Assembly (NCBI GenBank): GCA_030632625.1
Contig: DAOVUK010000224.1
Coordinates: 1 to 6,122, forward strand
Reading direction: 5' to 3'
DNA length: 6,122 bases
Source of the DNA: Gammaproteobacteria bacterium
Lineage (GTDB): Bacteria > Pseudomonadota > Gammaproteobacteria > GRL18
Each line of letters begins with the position of its first letter. Position 1 is the first letter of the stretch. The position numbers and the translations under genes are program-made. Positions 1-6,008 of the stretch are shown one piece after another. The notes under the pieces are model-generated. The model worked only from the letters and a program-made list of their open reading frames with translations. It was not told the DNA's origin and ran no database searches.

Positions 1-41
1 GATATTTTGATTAAACAACAAAAAAATTTAATACTGCTGAT

Positions 42-62
42 CCCCGACCTGAAGAGACGGGG
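42..62. terminator. GC-rich hairpin, possible terminator or element end
   Basis: CCCCG at 42-46 pairs with CGGGG at 58-62 around an 11-nt loop, and a T-rich but interrupted tract follows on the + strand. It could end transcription of a gene lying left of the window. Hairpins of this look also occur at the ends of IS200/IS605-type elements, but no transposase is in view, so that reading is only a possibility. The stem is short and the T-run is imperfect. Confidence 0.3.
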
Positions 63-201
63 TATTTCGCTTCTTCTGTTAAGAGATTTTGGATAAAAAA
101 TATATTTCGGAAATTACCTAGTATGGACTTTTGTGATGAACCAATTTTTTGCTCTTTTTTAACAAAATTGTGATAATTTAGTGATCATATTGAGAATTAA
201 T

Positions 202-210
202 TGTTATACA
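202..210 (+). promoter_or_regulatory. Putative extended -10 promoter for msrAB
   Basis: TGTTATACA fits the extended -10 pattern TGn followed by a TATAAT-like hexamer (TATACA at 205-210). The -35 position about 17 bp upstream (TGATCA at 182-187) is poor, which is tolerated in extended -10 promoters. Transcription would start near 217 and give a leader of about 100 nt. This is a call by eye in AT-rich DNA, where chance matches are common. Confidence 0.35.
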
Positions 211-314
211 CTGAAGCAGGATAAACCTGAATAAATCAGTTGCGTCGCAGCAAGAGCGAACCAACAGCCTTAAACAGAGTCTATAACTACAAGTAACTAT
301 TAGTGGAAAGTATT

Positions 315-1520
315 ATGAAACGATTTAAAATATCTAAACTATTGCTTGCAGCACTGGCAGGCATTTCATTCGCGATTGCCTTTACCGTATGGGCTGAAAA
401 TACAAAGCACGTAAACGCAACAATGTCCTCATCAGCTGAGCAAAAAAATGAAGCTTATAAAAAAGCCTATTTTGCCGGCGGCTGTTTCTGGTGTGTTGAA
501 TCAAACTATGAAAAAATTGATGGCATTATTGAAGTAATTTCCGGCTATAGTGGAGGAAAAATTAAAAATCCTAGCTATAGACAGGTTTCATCCGGTGCAA
601 CAGAGCATGTCGAAGCCGTTGAAGTGATCTATGACCCGAATAAAATCAACTATAATGATCTTTTAGTTGAACTCTGGCACCTGATTGATCCGACTGATGC
701 CACAGGGTCTTTTGTTGATCGCGGCCAGCATTACCGTTCAGTGATCTTTTATGCCAGTGAAGAGGAAAAATCACTGGCGCAACAATCTATTAATGAATTA
801 GCCCAATCCGGACGTTATGCAAAACCCATTGCCACAGAATTAACAGCGTTTAATGCTTTTTACAAAGCTGAGGAGTATCATCAGGATTATTATAAAAAGA
901 ATCCCATACGCTATAAATATTATCGTTTCCGTTCAGGTCGTGATCAATATCTGGAAAAACTATGGGGTGATGATTTGCACAAAAGAGCAGCAAAGGAAGC
1001 AGGCAAAACACTTCCCTCAACCATGCCCTCAACCATGCCCTCAACAACAGCAACGGCATCAGAAAAAGGAGCCTATATGAAACCCGGCGATGAAGAGCTC
1101 AAACAGAAATTAACAGAGCTGCAATATAATGTCACTCAAAAAGAAGGCACTGAGCGTCCTTTTCAGAATGCATATTGGGATAATAAAAAGTCAGGAATTT
1201 ATGTGGATATTGTTTCGGGTGAGCCGTTATTTAGTTCAACTGACAAATACGACTCTAAAACCGGCTGGCCCAGTTTCTATCAACCGATTGAAAAGATGGC
1301 TCTAACTGAGAAAACAGACAAGCATTTGTTTTACAGTCGCACTGAAGTTCGCAGCACACAGGCTGATTCACACTTAGGGCATGTCTTTCCAGATGGCCCT
1401 GAACCAAGCGGTTTAAGATACTGTATTAATTCCGCGTCATTAAAATTTGTACCACAGGCTGAATTAGTCGAACAGGGTTATGAGAAATATGTGAACTTAT
1501 TTGAAAATATGGAAAAATAA
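315..1520 (+). CDS. msrAB: Exported bifunctional peptide-methionine sulfoxide reductase MsrA-MsrB
   Basis: Reduces both the S and R forms of methionine sulfoxide in proteins, here probably in the periplasm. The ATG at 315 (401 aa) is preferred over an in-frame GTG at 303 because GGAAAG (305-310) lies just before the ATG, while the GTG has no Shine-Dalgarno. Residues 1-27 form a Sec signal peptide (KRFKISK, hydrophobic core, VWA cleavage site, no lipobox). The MsrA domain spans about 51-205, with GCFWC giving catalytic Cys57 and Cys60. A PSTM-repeat linker (about 233-252) leads to the MsrB domain (about 260-390), with [19 protein letters not shown] and RYCIN (catalytic Cys370). The MsrB domain lacks both zinc-binding CxxC pairs, and the usual resolving-Cys position before GWPSF is Thr. 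These three cysteines are the only ones in the protein. Unlike neisserial PilB, there is no N-terminal thioredoxin-like domain, so reduction must come from outside. Fusion identity is very secure; export is well supported. Confidence 0.95.
   Translation: MKRFKISKLLLAALAGISFAIAFTVWAENTKHVNATMSSSAEQKNEAYKKAYFAGGCFWCVESNYEKIDGIIEVISGYSGGKIKNPSYRQVSSGATEHVEAVEVIYDPNKINYNDLLVELWHLIDPTDATGSFVDRGQHYRSVIFYASEEEKSLAQQSINELAQSGRYAKPIATELTAFNAFYKAEEYHQDYYKKNPIRYKYYRFRSGRDQYLEKLWGDDLHKRAAKEAGKTLPSTMPSTMPSTTATASEKGAYMKPGDEELKQKLTELQYNVTQKEGTERPFQNAYWDNKKSGIYVDIVSGEPLFSSTDKYDSKTGWPSFYQPIEKMALTEKTDKHLFYSRTEVRSTQADSHLGHVFPDGPEPSGLRYCINSASLKFVPQAELVEQGYEKYVNLFENMEK
1014..1045 (+). repeat. 12-bp tandem repeat encoding the PSTM linker
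   Basis: The unit CCCTCAACCATG occurs at 1014-1025 and 1026-1037, followed by a partial copy (CCCTCAAC) at 1038-1045. Each unit encodes Pro-Ser-Thr-Met, so copy-number change would alter the MsrA-MsrB linker length without shifting the frame. The copies are identical at DNA level, which suggests recent duplication. Confidence 0.85.
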
Positions 1521-1525
1521 AGACT

Positions 1526-1548
1526 GGTGCTGTTATTTGTACAGCATC
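1526..1548 (+). terminator. Stem-loop after msrAB, possible weak terminator
   Basis: GGTGCTGT (1526-1533) pairs with ACAGCATC (1541-1548) in an 8-bp stem containing one G-T wobble and a 7-nt loop. It starts six bases after the msrAB stop codon. The downstream sequence is AT-rich but has no clean T-run, so termination may be partial and some transcripts could continue into the FKBP gene. Confidence 0.4.
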
Positions 1549-1612
1549 TATTAAATATTTCATGTTAGACTGACTCTGTTTGCAGCTATTTTTACAAACA
1601 CGATTTATCTTT

Positions 1613-1682
1613 AACTATTTTTATCAAACTATTTTTATCAAACTATTTTTATCAAACTATTTTTATTAAACTATTTTTATTA
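1613..1682 (+). repeat. Five-copy 14-bp tandem repeat upstream of the FKBP gene
   Basis: Three exact copies of AACTATTTTTATCA (1613-1626, 1627-1640, 1641-1654) are followed by two of AACTATTTTTATTA (1655-1668, 1669-1682). A decayed copy (11 of 14 matching) lies at about 1584-1597. The array ends three bases before the AAGGA at 1686-1690, so it fills the space where the promoter or 5' leader of the FKBP gene must lie. The two unit variants are grouped in blocks, as expected from successive duplication. It is not a CRISPR, because the units are directly abutting. Confidence 0.95.
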
Positions 1683-1702
1683 AACAAGGACACCTGAGAA
1701 AA

Positions 1703-2401
1703 ATGATGAACATGTCACCTCTTAAGCGCACCCTAATTGGCTTAACCCTTGCCTGCACTTGTGCAATACCGGCAATTCTTATGGCACAACCACAAACAAT
1801 GGAGCAGAAAGCGGCTTATACTATTGGTTCTAATTTCATTCAATCCCTGCAGACGCAGGGAGTTGAACTGGATATTGATAGTATGATTCAAGGCATGAAG
1901 GATGCTTCAAGCGGCAAGATGGCATTATCACAGGATGAGATGAAACAGGCACTGAATGAGTTCAAAGCTCAATTAGACAAGCAGCAGAAACAGGCTAAGC
2001 AGGCAGTAGCCGGCAAAAACAAGCAGCTTGGCGATGAATTTCTTGCACAAAATAAAACTAAAGAGGGTGTTGTCACTTTAAAGAGCGGTTTACAATATAA
2101 AGTGATCAATAGCGGCACAGGTCCAAGCCCTAAAGCAAGCGATAAAGTCACCACTCATTATCGTGGCACGCTTATTGACGGTACAGAATTTGACAGTTCC
2201 TACTCGCGTAATAAGCCCAGCTCTTTTCCGGTCAAGGGTGTGATACCAGGCTGGGTTGAAGCCCTGCAGTTAATGCATGTCGGCGATAAATGGCAATTAT
2301 TTATCCCCTCAGATTTGGCTTATGGTAAACGGGCAGTCGGCAAAGTCATTAAAGAAAACTCAACACTGATTTTTGAAATCGAGTTATTAAAAATTAATTA
2401 G
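1703..2401 (+). CDS. Exported FKBP-type peptidyl-prolyl cis-trans isomerase, Mip/FkpA-like
   Basis: Catalyses cis-trans isomerisation of X-Pro bonds and assists folding of exported proteins, probably as a periplasmic dimer. The 232-aa protein has the Mip/FkpA layout: a signal peptide (cleavage likely after LMA, residue 28), an FKBP_N dimerisation segment (about 32-90), a long Gln/Lys-rich helix (about 75-112), then a complete FKBP_C domain (about 122-231). All FKBP active-site positions I can align are present: Tyr153, Phe163-Asp164, Phe175, Val180-Ile181, Trp184, Tyr207 and Phe224. ATGs occur at 1703, 1706 and 1712 in the same frame; AAGGA (1686-1690) is rather far from the first and GAGAA (1696-1700) is close to the second, so the exact start is open by a few residues. 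The gap of 182 bp after msrAB contains a hairpin and a tandem repeat array, so independent or partly independent expression is likely. Confidence 0.93.
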   Translation: MMNMSPLKRTLIGLTLACTCAIPAILMAQPQTMEQKAAYTIGSNFIQSLQTQGVELDIDSMIQGMKDASSGKMALSQDEMKQALNEFKAQLDKQQKQAKQAVAGKNKQLGDEFLAQNKTKEGVVTLKSGLQYKVINSGTGPSPKASDKVTTHYRGTLIDGTEFDSSYSRNKPSSFPVKGVIPGWVEALQLMHVGDKWQLFIPSDLAYGKRAVGKVIKENSTLIFEIELLKIN

Positions 2402-2437
2402 TATTCATCCATTAATTAGTGTCCATCCGTTAATAAG
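2393..2437 (+). repeat. 18-bp tandem repeat across the FKBP stop codon
   Basis: ATTAATTAGTATTCATCC (2393-2410) is followed directly by ATTAATTAGTGTCCATCC (2411-2428), with two differences, and then by a half copy (GTTAATAAG, 2429-2437). The first unit contains the last two codons and the TAG stop of the FKBP gene. Because 18 is a multiple of three, the second unit supplies another in-frame TAG at 2417-2419. Confidence 0.85.
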
Positions 2438-2543
2438 GCGAATCCCTTTATGGGTCACGCAGTGATTGTCGCCCCTACAATTGTGAATTCATAAACTATT
2501 GAATAGCTTTGTATTTTCTCTGTAGGGGCGAATTCATTCGCCT
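2436..2543. mobile_element. MITE-like inverted-repeat element between convergent genes
   Basis: The outer ends AGGCGAAT (2436-2443) and ATTCGCCT (2536-2543) are exact inverted repeats. Inside them TCGCCCCTACA (2469-2479) and TGTAGGGGCGA (2521-2531) form a second exact 11-bp inverted repeat. The right arm folds on itself (GGCGAAT, TC, ATTCGCC; 2527-2542). The left arm carries 25 extra bases holding two mini-hairpins: CCC/GGG at 2444-2454 and TCAC/GTGA at 2455-2465. There is no coding capacity, so any movement would need a transposase in trans. GTTAAT flanks both sides (2429-2434, 2550-2555) but not immediately, so a target duplication is unproven. It sits where both neighbouring genes end and could also help transcription stop. 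Confidence 0.6.
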
Positions 2544-2570
2544 AAAACTGTTAATTTTCAATAAAAAGAA

Positions 2571-3968
2571 TTACTTACTCTTGCCTTTTCTTACCGTTAT
2601 AGAGATAGTATCTGATGCCTGCATAGCATCACCATCAGTCACCGTCAGAGTGACCATATAACTGCCAGTCTCAGTAAATACATGCGCAGGATTTGCTTCA
2701 GTGCTGGAACTCCCATCCATAAAATCCCATAAATAAGACACCGTGGTGCCGTCAGGATCGATAGAACTGCTGGAGTCGAAATTAACCCGCAGTGGGGACT
2801 TACCTGCAGTCACATCCGCACTGACGACTGCCACTGGTGGCTGAGCTGTCACTGGCGGCTGCTCTGTCACTGGCGGCTGCTCTGCATACTGACCGTTAGT
2901 GATGAGAAAACCATGTGCTGCACCATTTAACAGACCGGTGCCGACGATATCACCATTATCATTGATGGCATGAGCCGAGGTAAGAACCCAGCCCGGGGCC
3001 GTCACTGAACCATCAGTCAGCAAATCATTCAAATCGAATACTGATCCTGATCCATCAGCCTGTTCCCATAACACAGCATGATCCACTTTGATGACACCCA
3101 CCAGTGTTTCAGACCTGCCGACCACCTGATTATATTCATTAATATCATAAGCACTGCTGCGTAAACCACCCTCAAGAACAGGCAGAACAAGCAAGCTTTC
3201 CGCATTGTAGTCATACAGATAAGCCTGAGAATAAGTAACCGGTGTAACACCTGAACTACTGCCGCCAGTTCCAACAATGATATTATTGTCATTGATATCA
3301 TTGGCTCTGCCGCCATAAGGTGTCGGCAAATAAACCACATCGGATACATCCTGTACAGTGACACTCGGATCAATCAGAATTGACGCTGAACCAGCCAGGC
3401 CATAACGGTATTTATAACCAACGGTAAAACCTTCAGTATTAATACCATTGAGGATAAAGCGGTCGGCATAAACACCTTCGCGTGTTCCTCGTGAATAAAG
3501 ACCCGCTATATCCGACACATCCCATTTTTTGCCGTTATAGACAGCAGGATTGTAAGGTAGCGATCTTGGCTGAAATGGATTTTTTCCCACGTTATAGCCG
3601 GCAACTTCACCATTCTGGTTATTGCCGAAGGCAGCGTATTCACTCCAGTCACGATAAGTATTGCCATCCAGTCTAAAAGCTCCGGTAATGGTATTGCCGG
3701 CAATTTGCCCGTTATCATTTACGGCATTGGCACTGGTGCCGTCAATGATGTCAAAACCGCTGTCAGCAGACCAGCGAAATGCCGTGGCCGGATATTGATT
3801 GGTATTACTGGAGCCGACTACAACTCCGGAATTATTAATTGCATGGGGAAGCACATTTTCGCCCAGATCAATTAACTCATATGCTGAGGAATTAGAAACC
3901 ATTGCCGCTAATGCGAATGGAAGCACAGATTTGACAAGAGTTTTAGTATATAGAATATTTTTGTTCAT
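2571..3968 (-). CDS. Secreted HAF-repeat protein with C-terminal PKD domain
   Basis: Function unknown; an exported, probably extracellular or surface-associated protein. I prefer the ATG at 3968 (465 aa) to the GTG at 3977, since AGTGG lies a few bases before the ATG. Residues 1-29 form a Sec signal peptide ending SSA. The body carries seven motifs of the HAF type, ideal form (D/A)IN(D/N)xGxxVG, at about residues 42, 81, 114, 174, 223, 274 and 333. A Pro-rich linker of EQPPVT-like hexapeptides (about 363-379) joins it to one PKD domain (about 379-461), recognisable from the YLWDF, NPAHVF and YMVTLTVTD stretches. The protein ends in a short basic tail (RKGKSK) with no PEP-CTERM, LPXTG or membrane anchor visible. 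The sequence contains no cysteine that I can see, common in secreted proteins. It lies 203 bp downstream of the ClC gene on the same strand, with its own probable control region. Confidence 0.85.
   Translation of the reverse strand: MNKNILYTKTLVKSVLPFALAAMVSNSSAYELIDLGENVLPHAINNSGVVVGSSNTNQYPATAFRWSADSGFDIIDGTSANAVNDNGQIAGNTITGAFRLDGNTYRDWSEYAAFGNNQNGEVAGYNVGKNPFQPRSLPYNPAVYNGKKWDVSDIAGLYSRGTREGVYADRFILNGINTEGFTVGYKYRYGLAGSASILIDPSVTVQDVSDVVYLPTPYGGRANDINDNNIIVGTGGSSSGVTPVTYSQAYLYDYNAESLLVLPVLEGGLRSSAYDINEYNQVVGRSETLVGVIKVDHAVLWEQADGSGSVFDLNDLLTDGSVTAPGWVLTSAHAINDNGDIVGTGLLNGAAHGFLITNGQYAEQPPVTEQPPVTAQPPVAVVSADVTAGKSPLRVNFDSSSSIDPDGTTVSYLWDFMDGSSSTEANPAHVFTETGSYMVTLTVTDGDAMQASDTISITVRKGKSK
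2832..2885 (-). repeat. Three-copy 18-bp repeat encoding the proline-rich linker
   Basis: On the + strand the units are CACTGGTGGCTGAGCTGT (2832-2849), CACTGGCGGCTGCTCTGT (2850-2867) and CACTGGCGGCTGCTCTGC (2868-2885). Read on the coding strand they give hexapeptides close to EQPPVT/AQPPVA between the HAF body and the PKD domain. The last two units differ at one base, indicating recent expansion. Confidence 0.85.
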
Positions 3969-4004
3969 AATTACCACTTTTAAATTTAAGAAAATTCGGG
4001 TGTG

Positions 4005-4010
4005 ATAATA
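4005..4010 (-). promoter_or_regulatory. Possible -10 element for the HAF/PKD gene
   Basis: Read on the - strand this is TATTAT, five of six matches to TATAAT, located 36 bases before the ATG at 3968. It would give a leader of about 30 nt. No good -35 hexamer is found at 16-18 bp, so activation by a protein bound further upstream, for example at the 17-bp repeats, is conceivable. Weak evidence in AT-rich DNA. Confidence 0.25.
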
Positions 4011-4064
4011 TTGAAATTAACTTAAGAAAACCTTAATATTCTTTAAACAAACACAACTACTTGA

Positions 4065-4124
4065 CATAAGTGTGACGTGATCAACAAATACGAAAAAACA
4101 TTCTCATCATAAGTGTGACGTGAT
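4065..4124. promoter_or_regulatory. Pair of exact 17-bp direct repeats, candidate operator
   Basis: CATAAGTGTGACGTGAT occurs at 4065-4081 and again, without a mismatch, at 4108-4124. The copies start 43 bp apart, close to four helical turns, so bound proteins would face the same side of the DNA. Each contains TGACGTGA, one inversion away from a perfect palindrome, and TGTGA, which is half of a CRP-like site, although the second halves fit CRP poorly. They lie about 100-155 bp upstream of the HAF/PKD start, where activator or repressor sites would be expected. The regulator is unknown. Confidence 0.5.
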
Positions 4125-4141
4125 TATCAAAAACATGATAA
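4124..4141. repeat. 6-6-6 inverted repeat beside the second 17-bp repeat
   Basis: TTATCA (4124-4129) and TGATAA (4136-4141) are exact inverted repeats separated by AAAACA, and the first arm overlaps the last base of the second 17-bp repeat. It could be a protein-binding dyad or a weak AT-only stem behind the ClC gene. It is too AT-rich to be a convincing terminator. Confidence 0.35.
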
Positions 4142-4171
4142 CGCTGAACTCTTAGCACTGAACGCTTTATC

Positions 4172-5950
4172 TTATTTAAACTGATACGCCGACTCAATCT
4201 GTTCCCGCGTTAAAACACCATAGATATGTACTATTCCCGGTGTATTAATGCGCTTAACATAGAGTGCATCCAGATCATCTTTATCAAGCTCATTGAGTGC
4301 TTCTTCCAGTGTTGCCTGCAGATGTATAGAGGCAATTTCTATCCTTCTGGCGGGAATTTCCAGCAAATCAACCCATTCATCTGAGTTATTTTCATTTTCT
4401 GCCATCAAGCCTTCCTCTCTTTGCTGCTCCATATATTTGACCAGCTCAATAGCAGGCATCAGTTGCTTATATTGGTTTTCATTATCAGCAATAAGAAGCC
4501 ATTCAGGATTATCTGCTAATATTTGTTCAATTTGCTCTGGCCTAATCTGCTGCTCTACCTGTACAACACTCTTATTCATCACACTGCCGACACCAATTCT
4601 TCTCAGAGTTTGAGAGATAGGGTTGGTATAAACATTCACGTCGTTAGCTTCCAGCATAGAGAGAAAAAGTGATTTTTTACGAAAAACTTCACTGGCGGTT
4701 AAATTAGCAATCACTATGGCTATCATACCCGGCATGATTATTTGCGGACTATGAGTCAGTTCCATCATGGCAGTCAATGCTGCCAATGGTGCCTGCAGAC
4801 TGGCCCCCATAACCGCCCCCATCCCCAGCAAACTATAAAACCCGGTATCCACTTGCAGATCCGGAAACACCAGGCGAATAAGCAAACCAAAAATACCACC
4901 AAGACACGTCCCTAAAAACAATACCGGACCTATTACCCCCCCTGGAATTCCCAAACCTATGCTGGCAGCCGTAGCCAGCAGTTTAAAAATGAGCAGAACG
5001 AATAAAGCATTAAGCAGCATTCCCCCGGCAAGAGTCTGACTCACTGTATCATAGCCAATACCCATAACACCCGGCTCTATAGTCGCAATCAATCCAACCA
5101 ATACACCAGAGAGCATCAGCTTAGTTGAAAAACCCAGTTTCCTGGAGCGATGAGCCACTGATTTTAAGAGTTCAATAAAAAAAGCAGAAAGAGTGCCTGC
5201 CAGAAGCCCCAGAATAATTACCAGAGGAATCTCAATAAGTGACCCCTGCTTTATCTCAGGAATAACAAATGCAGCCTGATTGCCAAAAACCAGAATTGAA
5301 ATTGATGTAGCACTGCCTGCTGCCAGAATAATCGGCATGAAACTCACCAGAGTATATTCCATCATAACTACTTCCAGCGCAAAAATAACACCAGCTAAGG
5401 GGGTATCAAATGAAGCAGCAATTCCTGCTGCAGTACCACAACCAACAAGGGTACGAATGCTATTATTAGGAAGCCCGAGAAACTGTCCAACCAGACTGCT
5501 GGATGACGCCCCGAGAAAAACATTGGGCCCTTCCCTGCCCACTGAATGCCCGGAAACAATTGCTGCTGCAGCACCAAAAAACTGTAGAAAAAAACCACGC
5601 AGAGTCATATAACCCTGATGAAAGGCCATGCGTTCCATCACTCTGGCCACACCCAGAACATGAATGCCGTTGGCAAAGAAGTGAAACACGAAAGCAATGA
5701 TCACACTGCCAATGACTGGATATAAAAAACGCATTTCCACTGATAAGGCTTCATAGTTTTCACTACTCCCTGTCAACAGCCCTGACTGAATCTCCTCAAC
5801 CAGTATTCTAAACAGGACAATGATTCCCCCGGTAAGAAGGCCCGTGAACACGCCCAAAAAGGCTAGAGGTATCAGGGCATCTGGCCTGGAAAGGTGAAGA
5901 CGAAAATTCTCCAGCTGATTATGCACTAACTTCAGGCTGTCCTGTTTCAT
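4172..5950 (-). CDS. ClC-family chloride channel/transporter with C-terminal CBS-like region
   Basis: Integral inner-membrane protein moving chloride or another anion. At 592 aa it is longer than a bare ClC core (about 450 aa). Residues about 25-430 are the membrane domain, with multiple hydrophobic helices. The GREGP motif (138-142) carries the gating glutamate Glu140; FDTPLAGVIFALEVV (181-195) and GIPGGVIGP (334-342) mark later conserved helices. Residues about 450-590 look like a degenerate CBS pair: GVGSVMNKSVVQV (453-465) opens the first half and IYGVLTREQIESAY (576-589) closes the second, with an acidic spacer near 510-527. Against E. coli ClC, GSGIP is replaced by NGIHV (94-98), the inner proton glutamate position appears to be Val194, and the central tyrosine position appears to be Pro402. 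These may be normal for its subfamily. The start is the ATG at 5948-5950; the Shine-Dalgarno is weak. It begins 58 bp after the HtpX-like stop, so co-transcription is plausible. Confidence 0.93.
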   Translation of the reverse strand: MKQDSLKLVHNQLENFRLHLSRPDALIPLAFLGVFTGLLTGGIIVLFRILVEEIQSGLLTGSSENYEALSVEMRFLYPVIGSVIIAFVFHFFANGIHVLGVARVMERMAFHQGYMTLRGFFLQFFGAAAAIVSGHSVGREGPNVFLGASSSSLVGQFLGLPNNSIRTLVGCGTAAGIAASFDTPLAGVIFALEVVMMEYTLVSFMPIILAAGSATSISILVFGNQAAFVIPEIKQGSLIEIPLVIILGLLAGTLSAFFIELLKSVAHRSRKLGFSTKLMLSGVLVGLIATIEPGVMGIGYDTVSQTLAGGMLLNALFVLLIFKLLATAASIGLGIPGGVIGPVLFLGTCLGGIFGLLIRLVFPDLQVDTGFYSLLGMGAVMGASLQAPLAALTAMMELTHSPQIIMPGMIAIVIANLTASEVFRKKSLFLSMLEANDVNVYTNPISQTLRRIGVGSVMNKSVVQVEQQIRPEQIEQILADNPEWLLIADNENQYKQLMPAIELVKYMEQQREEGLMAENENNSDEWVDLLEIPARRIEIASIHLQATLEEALNELDKDDLDALYVKRINTPGIVHIYGVLTREQIESAYQFK

Positions 5951-5986
5951 GTATAAACTGTTCCAGATTTAAAGTCAGGGGGCTCA

Positions 5987-6002
5987 CTTTTATCAATAAA
6001 AG
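5987..6002. repeat. Short perfect inverted repeat between htpX-like and ClC genes
   Basis: CTTTTA (5987-5992) and TAAAAG (5997-6002) flank the loop TCAA just after the HtpX-like stop codon. On the coding (-) strand no T-run follows, so it is a weak stem rather than a terminator. It could mark an mRNA processing or protection site, or be chance in AT-rich sequence. Confidence 0.3.
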
Positions 6003-6008
6003 CAACTT

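Larger units (their letters stand above)
1..302. other. Non-coding leader region upstream of msrAB
   Basis: No convincing gene is visible in this stretch on either strand; the short frames present are interrupted and lack family resemblance. It holds a GC-rich hairpin near its left end (42-62), a T- and A-rich central part, and a likely promoter at about 202-210. The remaining 90 or so bases before the msrAB start would be 5' untranslated leader. I see no riboswitch or sRNA that I can name. Confidence 0.6.

Noticed and set aside
303..314. GTG start at 303 for msrAB
   Set aside because: There is no Shine-Dalgarno before it, whereas GGAAAG at 305-310 is positioned for the ATG at 315, which also gives a cleaner signal peptide.
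1613..1682. CRISPR or plasmid-type iteron origin
   Set aside because: The units directly abut, so there are no spacers, and no replication initiator gene is nearby. The position before an FKBP gene fits a leader repeat better.
1745..1765. Lipoprotein signal in the FKBP leader (Cys18 or Cys20)
   Set aside because: The residues before Cys18 are T-L-A rather than the usual L-[AS]-[GA] lipobox, and a normal signal peptidase I site (LMA) follows at residue 28.
3029..3373. Alternative - strand open frame inside the HAF/PKD gene
   Set aside because: It overlaps the HAF motifs in another frame, and its translation has no family resemblance or signal of its own.
4065..4086. Full CRP binding site
   Set aside because: The TGTGA half is present in both repeats, but the second halves (CAACA and TATCA) match TCACA poorly.
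4061..4089. + strand promoter starting with a perfect TTGACA (4061-4066)
   Set aside because: No acceptable -10 lies at 16-18 bp, and it would only transcribe antisense into the ClC gene.
4065..4124. CRISPR-like repeat-spacer pattern
   Set aside because: Only two repeat copies are present, just 17 bp long and with a single 26-bp intervening stretch; no cas gene is in the window.
5280..5612. Open frame on the + strand opposite the ClC gene
   Set aside because: It is antisense to well-conserved ClC membrane helices, has no recognisable domain and no ribosome-binding site, and is best explained by the codon structure of the ClC gene.
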